A DNA stretch of 64,000 nt from Sclerurus mexicanus (taxonomy: Eukaryota; Chordata; Aves; Passeriformes; Furnariidae): assembly GCA_013396755.1 (NCBI GenBank), contig VWZF01006730.1, positions 434,001 to 498,000 on the forward strand, given 5' to 3'. Every line of letters begins with the position of its first letter. The first letter of the stretch is position 1. Shown here piece after piece: positions 25,113 through 36,569 of this stretch. The translations under genes and the position numbers were made by a program. The notes below the pieces were generated by a model. The model was not told where the DNA came from, did not search any database, and was given only the letters and a program-made list of their open reading frames with translations.

Positions 25113-28098
25113 ACTCTGCTGCTCTCAGTGCTAGTATGCACACTTCCAAATTTATGCAAGGAAAAGGACTGGAAAGAGATATTTCTTGATAATTTAATGC
25201 ATTTTTCTGTCTATTTGAACATGAGTTTGGACTAATTGGATGGCACTAGAAAGCTAGAGAGAGGTGATGGCCCATGAGGATGGCTAAAGGAAGCGAGTCA
25301 TTGCCTTCCTGGTACAAAACCATTGGCTTCACTTGGCTTGACCTGTAAGATGTTAAGAACAGCTATAGAGTGGATCTAAGAGCAAAAAACTGTTTAAAAT
25401 AGACAAACTGTGAGGAAAAAAAAGAAAAAAAACCCCCACAAACATCCAAATCCCTGGGAAACCAGTAAGGCATTCAGGCAATACTGAACTTGTTGAGTAG
25501 AACACAGCATTCTCTTTAACAAAATGGATGTCCATGTACGCCTCGGGGTGAGGTCACGCATCTCTGAGTAGGGGGTTTCTGGCTATTTCTTCAGAGATGT
25601 CTGACCCCATCCCATGAAGTGTATGGACATCTAACTTCTTTTTTTTTTTTTTAATAAAAACCAAGGTTGAGGGAGGACACTGTAATTCTGAGGACCTGAG
25701 GGGAGTAATTCAGGGCTGCAGATAGCTCTTTGAACCCCTGAGGCACTCAAAGCCAGAAATCCTTCAGAGAAAAGGTACCTACATTGCTTCTTTCAAGGAA
25801 CAAAGCAAGATTCACTGTTTTATTTTGAAGTGGTACCTACTGTTTACTTTCTTGACTTGTGATGAGTGCTCCTTCGGGAAGCAAGAGACCAGAGCTCCAA
25901 ATATCTGGCAGATCTCAGGAAGTTGCAGTAACTGCTAAAGCAGGGGAGGAAAAGAGAGACACGAACACAAGCCCTTCTGTCAAAACTGCATCCCATTTCA
26001 GGGTTGTATGGGAGAAACACAGGACTTCAGAGAGAAAGGGACTGAGAAGACTTAGAGAAAATGTGATGCTTTTGGGTAAGGACGTTTGACAAGGATGAGG
26101 GAACACTGTGGCTCCCTCTTGTGAGATTATGACTGTTTTTTAAAGCAGTCACAGATACGAAGCAGAAACAGACGTGTAGCAGCGAGAAGAAGGCAGCAGC
26201 CTGACAGCACTTTTTGCTGTCATGTTCTTGCTGCAAAAATGTATATTCTATGTCTTCTTGACTGGCTGCCTCAGTGAACTCGGCACCAGTCTGATTAATT
26301 CCCCTAATCCGACCTGACTGTGAGGGAAGCCCTGTACCTGCTGACCTGGACTGAGAATATCTCAGCAGGCAGCATAAGTGCTCAAGGGAAATGTCTAGGA
26401 AAAGTAAGTACTAAACTACTTTTGGACTAGATACATCCAGTCTGTTTGAATTAATTTCTGAATATAGCCCTCAAGGACAAATCTTGTTCCAATTTGAAGG
26501 AAAGACAAACTTCCCCTACACTTCACTGGGCTGCAGAAGGGATGGTACCTATTGTTCAACCCTGGCTGGGGAATCAGGCTTTAATTTTGTACTGTATTAT
26601 GAATCTCAGTGTGCTAACACAGGAAGAAGAATTAGTGGGCACAAAAGACTGCTGGAGATCACCGGCACTGTCCTTGCTGCAAACTCATCAACACCAGCCT
26701 AGCAGCCTACCCTGGCTTCCCAGGAATCCCCTGTATCTCTTTCTGAAGGTCTCCATGGGGCAGATCAGAACCACAGCCCACCACCCAAAGATGGAGATTG
26801 CAGCTCACCTCTGTTTCTTTTCGCACAGTGCCAACCATTCTGCAGCAGGCAATTGCTTTAATACTTCAGGCAGCAACCTGCCAAGTTGCTTGACACCTGG
26901 TAGTCAGATGGAGACAGATACACCCAAAGTCTCAGAGACTGGCAAGGGCAGTGGAGAGCTCACCTGGGTTCAAGACTGGGTCTGTAGCCAGTGCTTGGAC
27001 CTGCCACAGTCCCTCTGTCTGGAAGATGCAGGTTGTTGCAGAGTTAGTATCTAACTTCACCTTGGTAAAAAGGTGGCAGTAGTCATGTTCATACCCTTTG
27101 ACTCACCAATAAGGAGAACTGGGGCCTTAGAGCTGAATGGTGCCCAGTGATAGAGAGTGCCATGTCTGGGGGGTGGAGGCAATCAAAGCCTGACGTTCTC
27201 AAGGACCAAATATCTCACAGACATTTCACTGTTCACACTGTTTTCATAGGAATAAGGTGAAAGAAAGAACAAACTACAAATGACAGGTGTTGATTTCTTT
27301 ACACAGGTTCAACTCCACAAAGGTTCCTAGGACTGGTCATACTGACTGTTAGATGCTCATTTTTAGGTACTCATGGTCTGAAAGGGAGCTGTCACTCTTC
27401 ATTCCTGTATAGTATCCATTATAGGAGGCTCAGGAATTGATTTAATTAGTTTTGCAATTCATTCCCTTATCTATGGCTTCCAGTGTCAGCTGTGGAAGAA
27501 AATAACCGTACAGAGGTTCTGTTATTCAAATTGCCACCACAATCTGCAGCTCTTTGTGTCCCTACATAAACAACCTTATCCCCAGGAGAAAAAGAACCTA
27601 TACACAGATATATATGAGAAGAGGCAACTGTCAGATTAGCACTAAACTGGACTAGTTGTCACTTTTTGACCTACTTCAGCTGTCCAGATAAGACAGATAC
27701 TACAAAAGTCCAGAGTCAGATGTTCCATTTACTGTCCCCGCTATGTTTTTAGCACCCAGTTCTCTATCCATGAACGCCACACCAATTATGCAGCAGTACG
27801 TTTCCTGCCGCAGAACATTTTGATATCTGTATAAACAGCTTCACCAGTGAGGCTGCCACTACTTTGATCCGCAGCTATCACAGAATCTATTGCAGCTTTT
27901 CAAAGAGATTCAAAATTCTTTCCTGTGCTCGCAAAACTTCCCAAACGGCTGCACCCACTGCGGCCAGAGGAGAAGGGCAGGAGCGGGGCCGGAGCAGGCT
28001 GATCAGATGCTGCCCCCTGCCTGGCTTCTCGTTTCCCGACCCCGGCTGAGCTCTCCTCAAGACGATGGTCACGGCTTGCAGCTTTTGCCTCTGCTGGC

Positions 28099-28468
28099 AT
28101 AGAATCATAGAACCACAGAATTACCGAGGTTGGAAAAGACCTGCAAGATCACTGAGTCCAGATATGAACCCAGTGCTGCCAGATCCACCACTAAACTGTG
28201 TCCCTAAGCACCATGTCTACATGTTTTTTGGACGCTTCCAGGGACGGTCATTCCACAGCTTCCGGGGCAGCTTGTTCCAATGCCTGACCACCTTTTCAGT
28301 GAATAATCTTTTCCTAATATATAACCTAAGCCTCCTCTGGTGCAACTTGAGGCTGTTTCCTCTCATCCTACCACTTGTTACCTGGGAGAAGAGACCAACG
28401 GCACCTGTCTTCACACTCCTTTCAGGTTTCTCCAAACTAAACAATCCCAGTTCCCTCAGCCACTCCAT
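28099..28468 (-). mobile_element. CR1 LINE, 3' part of an interrupted copy
   Basis: Starts at the CATAGAATCATAGAA terminal repeat, includes GGCAGCTTGTTCCAATGCC and, on the minus strand, encodes the C-terminal ORF2 block WLRELGLFSLEK ... RLYIRKRLFTEKVVRHWNKLPRK. The homology stops at 28468, exactly where the larger CR1 segment beginning at 29191 would continue it in ORF2. The two are therefore read as one insertion split by 722 bp of unrelated DNA. Confidence 0.92.
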
Positions 28469-29190
28469 GATCACAACTTCACCTTGAGCTGGCAGGTATG
28501 ACACAGGAGAAACTCCAGCAATAAGCTAGCGGAGAAACACAGGGAAAAAAATAGTTATTTCCCTGGGTAAATAATAGGCGCCAGATAGCCACCTGACTAA
28601 ACAGTTGTCCAAATTGCTCAGCATCATTTAAAAGGGAGAGGAAGGGCCTAAGTCCATGTCACAAGACAGTGGTAACTTCAGAGTACCCCAGATTTTTTTG
28701 GGGCTGCATTATGGTGACTTTAAGATATTTTATTAACTTTGGGGTTTTTTGCATGTGCCGTTTTAAATGACAACCCAGCCTGTAGCACCCTGTGATACTC
28801 ATTACTGGAGTCTGCTGCTTGTGGGAGAAACTGTACCCAAGTACATGAGCTGCAAATAAGTTTCTTCACTGTTTTTGTCATTCCAGCTAAAAAAATCAAC
28901 AATCAAATCTCTCACTGATTTCCTTTGAAGGGCTGCTAAATTTCCAAAGGGAACGAAGCCTCTTTTTCCAAAAACTTCAAAGTCAGTCTTAAATGCTGTA
29001 GACAGACACTGTGGCAGCATGTTCTCCCTCCCCACACCCACACTTAAGCCATAACCACCAGTGGAAGTTGTGTTGGTTGCACCCAGCTTATTCTGGGCTT
29101 TGTGGTACAGATGCCAACATGGTAGCCAAGGGCTGTCCAGAAAGGTGACTTAGACATCTTGCTGTTATGCAAATGTAGGTGCATAATCTT
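28469..29190. mobile_element. Unidentified insertion of about 722 bp inside a CR1 element
   Basis: The flanking CR1 pieces are adjacent in ORF2: minus-strand IRGLPTIYE on the right and EWLRELGLFSLEK on the left, against a CR1 consensus of RGLEHLSYEDRLRELGLFSLEK. The junctions carry a possible 7-bp target-site duplication, ACTCCAT (28462-28468) and ACTTCAT (29191-29197), six of seven matching. The inserted DNA has no terminal inverted repeats that I can see, no TG...CA ends at these junctions, no poly-A tail and no coding potential. It could be a fragment of an unrecognised transposable element or a gene-conversion or duplication product. Confidence 0.5.
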
Positions 29191-30320
29191 ACTTCATAAA
29201 TAGTGGGCAGCCCTCTGATCATGTTTGTGACACTCCTCTGGATCCACTCCAACAGGTCCATATCTTTCTTGTGCTAGGAACCCCTGATTTGGACACAATA
29301 GTCCAGGTGGGATCTCACCAGTGAAGAGTAGAAGGGCAGAATCACCTCCCAGGCTAGACCTGCTGGCCACACCTCTTTTTTGGTACAGCTCAGGACACAT
29401 TTGTCTCTCTGGGCTGTGAGCAAACACTGCTCACTCATGTCCAGTCTGTCATCCACCAGCACCCCAAGCCCTTCTCAGCAGGTCTGCTTGCAATCCCTTC
29501 GTTTCCAGCCTGTATTGATACTGGGGGTTGCACCAACTCAGATGCAGCACCTTGTGCTTGGTCTTGTTGAACATCATGAGATTCCCATGGGCTCTCTTCT
29601 TGAACTTCTCCAGGTCCCTCTGGACAGCATCTTGTCCCTCGTGTGTGTCAACCGCACTACTCAGCTTGGTGCTATCAGCAAACTTGTTGAGGGTGCACTT
29701 GATCCCACTGTCTATGTCATTGCTGAAGACATTAAATACACTGGTCCCAACACAGACTCGTGAGGGATACCAGTCACCACGGATCTGTATCGGAACACTG
29801 AGCCATTGACCACTACCCTCTGGACATGACCATACAACCAATCCCTCTTTCACAAAACAATTGACACAACAAATCCATCTCTCTCCCATTTCGTGAGAAG
29901 GACGTTGGAGGGGACCACGTCAGAGACCTTACACAAGTCCAGATAGATGATGTCTGTATCCTTCCCTTACCCACTGATGTAGTCACTCCATCACAGAAGG
30001 CCATTATTTTGGTCAAGTGGGACTTATCCTTGATAAAGCTATGCTGGCTGTCTCAAATCACCTCCCTGTCCTCCATGTACTTTAGCAGAGCTTCTAGAGG
30101 GATCTGTTCAATGATCTTCCCAGGCACAGAGAAGAAGCTGACAGGCCAGTAGTCCCCAGAGCTCTCCTTTCTTCCCTTTTTAAAAATGTGGTGCAATGTT
30201 TCCCTTTTCCTGGTCATCAAGGAATTTACCTGACTGCCATGACTTTTCAAAATCACCTCTTGCCAAATAAGCATGGAATATAATTTGACTGCTTCCTGCA
30301 ATGAACAGGAGGAAGCCAAT
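29191..30320 (-). mobile_element. CR1 LINE, ORF2 reverse-transcriptase part of an interrupted copy
   Basis: The minus strand carries decayed CR1 ORF2: IFKKGRKESSGDYWPVS, SVPGKIIEQIPLEALLKYME, then SGIKCTLNKFADSTKLSSAV (the FADDTKL reverse-transcriptase block, its active-site Asp pair reduced to DS), QRDLEKFKKRAHGNLMMFNK, VLHLSWCNPQYQYRL, MSEQCLLTAQRDK and LPFYSSLVRSHLDYCVQ. Several frameshifts break it. It is dead and 5'-truncated, and continues after the foreign insert at 28099-28468. Confidence 0.95.
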
Positions 30321-33300
30321 GAACATCTCTACAGCTGTCGATACATGTAGCCACCATGCTGCCAGGTTTGTTCATGCTTACATGAGGGTTTGCATACCTA
30401 GGTATCTCTGCCAGAATGCAGCTTCAGGTTCTGTGTAGGCAAAAGTTGAGGATTGGAGAAGGGAAATTGAAGAAACGTAAGTAGTTCTAAGGACTGGGGA
30501 GATTTGTCATCCATTCCTGCACCAGGGGAGGGTAATTGATAATGGCAGGGAAAATGAGGACCATCCAACCAAGCAGCCAAAAAGTTAGAAATGAAAAAGC
30601 ACCTGGAAAAATCCAACTTCCTGAGCAAAGAGCTGCACCAAAGCATCATCTTGTGGCTTGGAAGTGCTTTTGTCACCTTGCCACTGTATGGCAAGAATAT
30701 TCTCAAACTTGTTTTTCTCATTGCACTGACAAAACAAGCAATGTCTTGGAGGAACCAAAAAACCCATGACTTCTAGGTGTAATTATATAGGTATACAAAG
30801 ACACCTTAATGACCTAAAACCATAGGAAAACATTTTAGTTAGAGACAGGGTAAAATTGTGACACCATCAAAATGCCAGGCATTCACTAGTGAGTTAAGAT
30901 CTGATCAGCTGTCTTCAGCTGAAAATATTTAATTATCTCATTTTGTAAGATGGGCAATCTGGATGATTTGTCCAAATTTGTGTAACAAAGTGACCAATTA
31001 GAAACAAGTTGAAAATTATTTCCTTTTTCATAAAAAACATTTCTAAACGATCACATTCATCAAAAATATGAACAAAAGTCTGAATCTCAAGTATGCCTAA
31101 ACAGTGAAAGGCTGCAAAATAATAACTTTATAATGGACCTGTAATTCTTTTCTTTTTATGATCACAACTTGTTTCGATTTGGCATTAATTTTACTGCAAT
31201 TTAATTTAAATTTTAAAATGAGGGTTTTTTAAACCTCACTCAGAAAAGTTGAAGTAGGATATCTGAACAACTACTAGCTATCAGTGCTGCCAGCCCCTAT
31301 GAGACCCGCTGCACACCTAAGCTGCCAGGAGGTAGAAAATTAAGGCCTCATCTCTAAAGACACAAGCCTTGGTCCTTGTGTCTTTGCAAAATGGCAATAT
31401 CTACATTCAGTACTGAGTAACAAAGTTTCCAATAATTCCCTCCAGAAAGATGTTTTTAAACATAACAAAGAGCCCATCTTTTAGAAAACGTTTGTTTAAG
31501 TAATGAGAGCAAAAGCCAAATAATGGAAGGAGGGAGTTGAGAAAGACATGGCTGCTCAACAAGTGCCATGTGAGGAAAACTCTGGGCACAAGATACTCTA
31601 TTTGCTGCTCTGTGGAACGGAAATATTTGAGAATTGCAGTATAAACTGAGGAAAGTGCCTGGAGATGAAACCTCGACTATTTTAATACCCTTTGATGTCA
31701 GCTGAAAAGCAAAGGCCAAGCAATATCAAACTATAAAGCTGAGCTGAATCTGCAGAGATGCGTTCTTGACTCATGAGTCATTTGGCTTGTGCCAGCCAGA
31801 GCACATCCACACTCAGGCTTGCAAGCTGGGTAAGCTTTCCCAGATAGCCCTCGCTAGCAGCTGGGCCAAGCGTTATGACAGATGTAAGAAATAACAAGCA
31901 GAAACACTCTTCAGATGGTGCTGTCCAGCAGTCACATGGAGTAAATTCAAACGTCGCAGACACTTCTTAAAAATTCAAAGCAGAATGTGAATGCTACAGC
32001 ACAGATCCCCCATGACTTCAGTAGCTTGGCCCGTTCCTTCCAGGAGCCAAGGACCCAGAGGGCAGCACACTGGGCATCAAGCAAACAAACAGTTCTTGTT
32101 TCAGAAAATGATGATGTGCGCCTCATCACCATGGAGAGACTGAGTTTAGGTGTGTTCAGAAGGCACACAGATGCAGTACCAAAACAAAGTGATTCCCAAA
32201 CGGCCGTATCTCTCTGGTCTTACATTTAGTCCCTATCAGTAAATTAAACAAATTATTTGGCTTTCTTATGGGTGAGCCTGAGGAGGTACCAGAGGAGGAT
32301 TGCCTTTTGCTGATGATATTTAGCAACACAATTTTTAGATAACTCTGGTAAGAAGTCCATTTAGTGCAAAACACCAGGATAATCACCAGTATCAGATTTA
32401 GCAGAGGCTCTACTGCCCAGTCATACTCATCTCAATAAATTCCCTTTCCAAAGTCAGAGGAGCAGTATTTCTTTCTAAGCTGAGATCTGGGTTACAGACT
32501 GTGCTATTCACCTGAGCAGCTCAGACAATTTTAGGACTGACAGTTCTGTTATGTTTAGGACAATGACAGAATTAATATTTTATAAATTTCAGGATCAAGC
32601 TCTCACACAATATAGGAATAATTATAGGGGAAAAAAACACCTTGCTGTGAAGTGCCTGTTCATCTTCTACATGATGAGATGGGCAGGCAGATCACAATTT
32701 CATGCTTATCCACTCAAATATCAGTTTCTCTCCTAAATCAGATCTGTCAGTTCATGTATTTTTCAATTCTTTATCTTGCTAGTTCTTTTCAAACTGTTCA
32801 AGCTGGTTTATCCTTCCTTTGAGGAACAGTTTGCATATTGAATTTTGAAATGTGTCTCTCTGCCAGTCTTTCAGGAAGAGAAATTTGCATCAATTACAAT
32901 ACAGTGACATTAGCTTCTGCAGGAAAGGCTTGTTTGGATTATTGACTGAGCCAGGAATACAACTGCCAATAAATCCATATATCATATTTATTTATTTACT
33001 GAGCTGTTCCTCTCACATTCCATTATTCTCTATCTTCTATACCATCACCAAAGCAAACATAATAGTTTTTTTGAGAAAGGTACAAGAAACCTGTAGTTTC
33101 CAGTCAAAAAATAACTTGCCACTAAAACAACTTACTTTCTGGTTTGCTCAAAATAGCTTTTTTCTTAAAGTAGGAAGTAATTCTAATTTCTAAATGCATT
33201 TGTAAAGTGCTTCAGCTGTTTATGATCTCACTATCTCTGTAACAATGACACAGAGACAAAGGCACTAACTGATTCACGTCTTCTTAACAAGACTATTGAT

Positions 33301-34527
33301 AGGTTGATTTTAAGAAAATATTTATAACTCTTATTTTTGTTTCCTTTCATGGTTATTGACTATCCCTTTTCCATATTAAAAAGAGCAAACAAAATGGCTT
33401 ATTTTCTTAAAGACCTAAAGACCTTTTATTAAGGACATTTTTCTACAGAAAAAGCTTCACATATCTGTATAGGGTTTGTTTTCTTTCTGCACTCAGTGGC
33501 GTGAATAGTAGATAACGATTCAGTCAGATGACTTAAGTAGGTTTTTTAATTGCTATTTTCATACTGTATTTTTACTTTATAACTCTAATCCAAATGGCAA
33601 ATCACACCAGCACTGTTATCATCATCACGTCCCAAGGACATCCTTAGTTAAATCCTCATGGGAAATTAAACTTACTGGTTTGGTGACTCCTCTGATTGCT
33701 CTAGTGACACTTCATGACTCAGTAGGGTGACACTACAGGACAAGGAAAGGGACATGAGAGGTCCCTGGACCATGTTCCTGCTGCCAAGCAAGCTCACAGC
33801 AGCTGACAAACACACATACAAACCTGCGGCACAGGGAGGTTGTGGGCCAGAGCTGGCACTTGTGACTGCTCACACTTAAATGCACAGATGCGTGTCCGGT
33901 CACAGCTGTACTTTGAAAGACACAGAAACATCATTGCTTATGTCTGTCTACAGTGAAAATGTGACTGAGAGCAAATCAAAGGAGGACTGTGGGCACTAGT
34001 GGATCCTGACTAATCACCTGAGTATCCCTTTCACAGAGGTTTTATGAAAATCTCCAGTTTCCGTGTTTGCTAGGCAATAAAGAGAATGCATAGAGACACA
34101 ATTTTGCTTCCCCTTCTCCTTCTATCTTAAAAGTTAAAAGAAAACAGTACTAAAATGAAATAAAGTTGAATGACTGTTTTTCCCCCCTCTTTTCCAATTG
34201 AGCATGGGTGTTTTCCTTGCCATTTGCCAAACTGTGAGCCACACAAACACCCCCACCAGGACCAGAATCATCCTCCACTGCTTTCCCTGCCCAGGGACTC
34301 CGCATGCTAAGTACAAAGAGGAGCAGTATTTCCAAAAGGCATGATAAAAAAACTCAGTATAAAAGAAGGAGAGATAATTTTTTAATATAAGTTCTATAAA
34401 GAATGTGTGTTTCCTTTTAAGAGGGTTTACCTTTCACAAATACTCCATTTTAAATTTAAAAAAAAATCTTAAAGGGTTGTATTGATAAAATCTCATATTT
34501 TATTTCAGTGGACCTAGTTGTATTTTG

Positions 34528-34612
34528 ACTTTTCATAATTAGATGGAGAACAGATATTTTGTGATTGCAATTACATGTAAGATAGAATATCAAAGATAAA
34601 CTGCATATAAAA
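34528..34612 (+). repeat. Diverged direct repeat, copy A
   Basis: Aligns with 35471-35562 through ACTTTTC, AATTA-ATGG-GAACAGAT-TTTTGT and AA-ATCAAAGA--AACTGC-TATAA, at roughly 75 percent by eye with short gaps. It does not resemble CR1. Either a local duplication or two copies of an unclassified dispersed repeat. Confidence 0.55.
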
Positions 34613-34864
34613 ACTATCTCTAAATTCTAGTAAGGTAAAAATTTGAATTTTTTCAACTTGAATGGACAGAGTTTCAACAGGATCCTTCATTTCAGCATAA
34701 CATTTGGATATGATATTTTAAGGATTGAAAACATAGGACATTATTTCAGCTTTACTAACAGAATATTTGACTGAAAAATCACCATGAAAAAACTGTGGTC
34801 AGCTTGGGTCAGTGCCATTTCTCATTAATTCAGAACACAGGGGAGTGTTTCTTCTCAGGGTTCT

Positions 34865-34899
34865 TGCTGTTGCCAAGCCTGCTGCTGTTGGCAACAGCA
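34865..34899. promoter_or_regulatory. Perfect 12-bp inverted repeat containing RFX-like half-sites
   Basis: TGCTGTTGCCAA (34865-34876) and TTGGCAACAGCA (34888-34899) are exact reverse complements around an 11-base spacer. GTTGCCA and TGGCAAC are the half-sites of the RFX X-box; GCCAA/TTGGC also resembles NFI half-sites. The spacing is wider than a canonical X-box, so binding is a guess. Confidence 0.35.
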
Positions 34900-34929
34900 T
34901 CTCCAGCTAATGTAAAATTGATTTTAAAT

Positions 34930-35290
34930 TAATTGAAGGGTGGTGGACAAACTTGGTGGCATCAGCCACCGCGCCTTGCGGCCATTGAGACATAGGCTGC
35001 TGAATGTTTTCTCACACAGCAGCTGTGAATAAAGGCTGGCGGGTCTCGGGAGAGCATCTCCCTTAGCAGCATCTTGTCCTGGCTCTGTCCCAAAATATCT
35101 CCAGAGCTCGTAACCATCAACCGCCCCTCGGGATGGCACACGAACCTCCGGCGTGAAGTGTTGGCACATGTCTGAAATGTTTTTTGCATATTAATGGTTA
35201 ATGATTTGCTGTGCCTAAACCCAGGCAGCTGCAGGGAGCGGCCCGTCCCTGCCCAGCCCTGTGCTGCGAACATCACCCACAAGGAGGAGC
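34930..35290. promoter_or_regulatory. Possible distal regulatory element (GC-richer island with homeobox-type core)
   Basis: About 360 bp with higher GC and several CpGs inside AT-rich DNA, without repeat similarity. It includes TTTGCATATTAATGG and GGTTAATGATTTGC (35185-35215), which resemble octamer/homeodomain and HNF1-like half-sites. No splice-flanked coding frame is visible. It may be a conserved enhancer; the sequence alone cannot show this. Confidence 0.25.
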
Positions 35291-35470
35291 CCCATTTACA
35301 AATAATCCATTAAAAATAAAAACCAGAGCTCTTCCTTAGTGGTATCTGGGCTAAACAGATTAGCGGAGAACCACCGCTTGATAAAAGAATCAGTGTTGGG
35401 TTTTTTCAGCTAAACTCCCCCAAGGAAGAAGATTCGCTAGCTAGAGGATGTTTACCTAATTACATTATCC

Positions 35471-35562
35471 CAACTTTTCCCAATTACATGGGGAACAGAT
35501 GTTTTGTAACTGGAAATGAACCCAAATGGAAAGAACATCAAAGACCAACTGCCTATAACAAA
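35471..35562 (+). repeat. Diverged direct repeat, copy B
   Basis: Partner of 34528-34612, same orientation, about 945 bp away. Shared blocks include GAACAGAT, TTTTGT, ATCAAAGA and AACTGC. The two copies bracket the GC-richer segment at 34930-35290. Confidence 0.55.
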
Positions 35563-36569
35563 AGCCTACAAAATCAATTTTTTTTCCCCTTAAATTCAAT
35601 TATTTACGATGCCAAACACGTTTTGCCCAGGCAGGAAGGTGTGATTAAGAGAAACTGCTTCCCTGGGGACTACAGGATGATGCTGAAAGAAAACAGCAAA
35701 GGTTATTAGAAAGTTATACACAGTATAATAAAGTTACCATAAGAATGTGCAAATGTTTGCGTTTTTAATTTAATACACTAATTTCAGTATAACCAACAAA
35801 GGTTAGTTTAAACTTAGCAGTGTCTTTGTGAATAACCATCACTATCTTATGGCTATAACAATCTTAAGAAGACTAGGAAGGACAAGTGTGCAAAGCACTT
35901 GTTCAGTCGTGACTTCTCTTGCTTGATTTTCAGGCATGCTGAGTGTTCAGAGAGCCATTTGAAGCCAAAAGGGTGCAGATGCACTCTCAGGCTGTATAGG
36001 CACAGGCAATGAAATTGTAATCCAGAGCCTGAGGTTTGTAAATTAAGTGACCAAGTTTCAAAACTTGATCTTGAGCAACTTGCCTGTGGTTACCCAGTCA
36101 TGCCTGGCAGAATAAAGAGCAAAATCCATATCTGTCAAAGATCAATAAAATGCTGCCAGATGCCTCATAAGAACAAGTAAGGATTGCTCTTGATTTCACT
36201 TGAGCCAGAATTTCATTCAAGAATTCTTTCATGTAAGCAGGTTTTAACTACATTTTCAGCTCACTTGCTTTCTTTAAAAGCAGTATAGTTTTTTCCTTCC
36301 TGTTTATAAATTAATTTTATACACCCAGAATCCACAATAATGTAAGTGGTTTGTCTCTTTTTATCTGTCTGTTGCTATCCTGATTCCTTTTCTGTTTACT
36401 TAAATTGCTGCCTACTTTGCAAAATAAAATTACCTGAGCTGTTAAGACTTCAGAAAAAAACTCATGGCAAAATATATATAATTTCTTGCATTATTCAGAA
36501 ACAAGTACTTTCAACAGATTATTTTAATAAAGTTGATTAAATTCTAACAAAACTCTGCCCTGCTATCAT

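Larger units (their letters stand above)
16184..28098. other. Intergenic DNA, longest stretch without a recognised element
   Basis: About 12 kb with only simple and small tandem repeats (described separately) and a poly-T at 22187-22201. GC-richer patches near 18900-19130, 19440-20090 and 27936-28075 carry overlapping open frames on both strands, but no domain or conserved peptide is recognisable. A 186-codon open frame at 26494-27054 starts with TTG and looks like chance. Confidence 0.55.
30321..36569. other. Intergenic DNA with one possible regulatory cluster
   Basis: AT-rich unique DNA. Apart from the inverted repeat, the diverged direct repeats and the GC-richer island at 34.5-35.6 kb, nothing is recognised. 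Confidence 0.6.

Noticed and set aside
26494..27054. 186-codon plus-strand open frame
   Set aside because: Starts at TTG; the peptide has no recognisable domain; no splice or promoter context.
28469..29190. Calling the insert a solo LTR
   Set aside because: TG...CA ends can be found only by shifting the junctions, and then no target-site duplication remains.
29380..29809. Plus-strand open frames of 127 and 93 codons
   Set aside because: They are antisense readings of the CR1 ORF2 on the minus strand.
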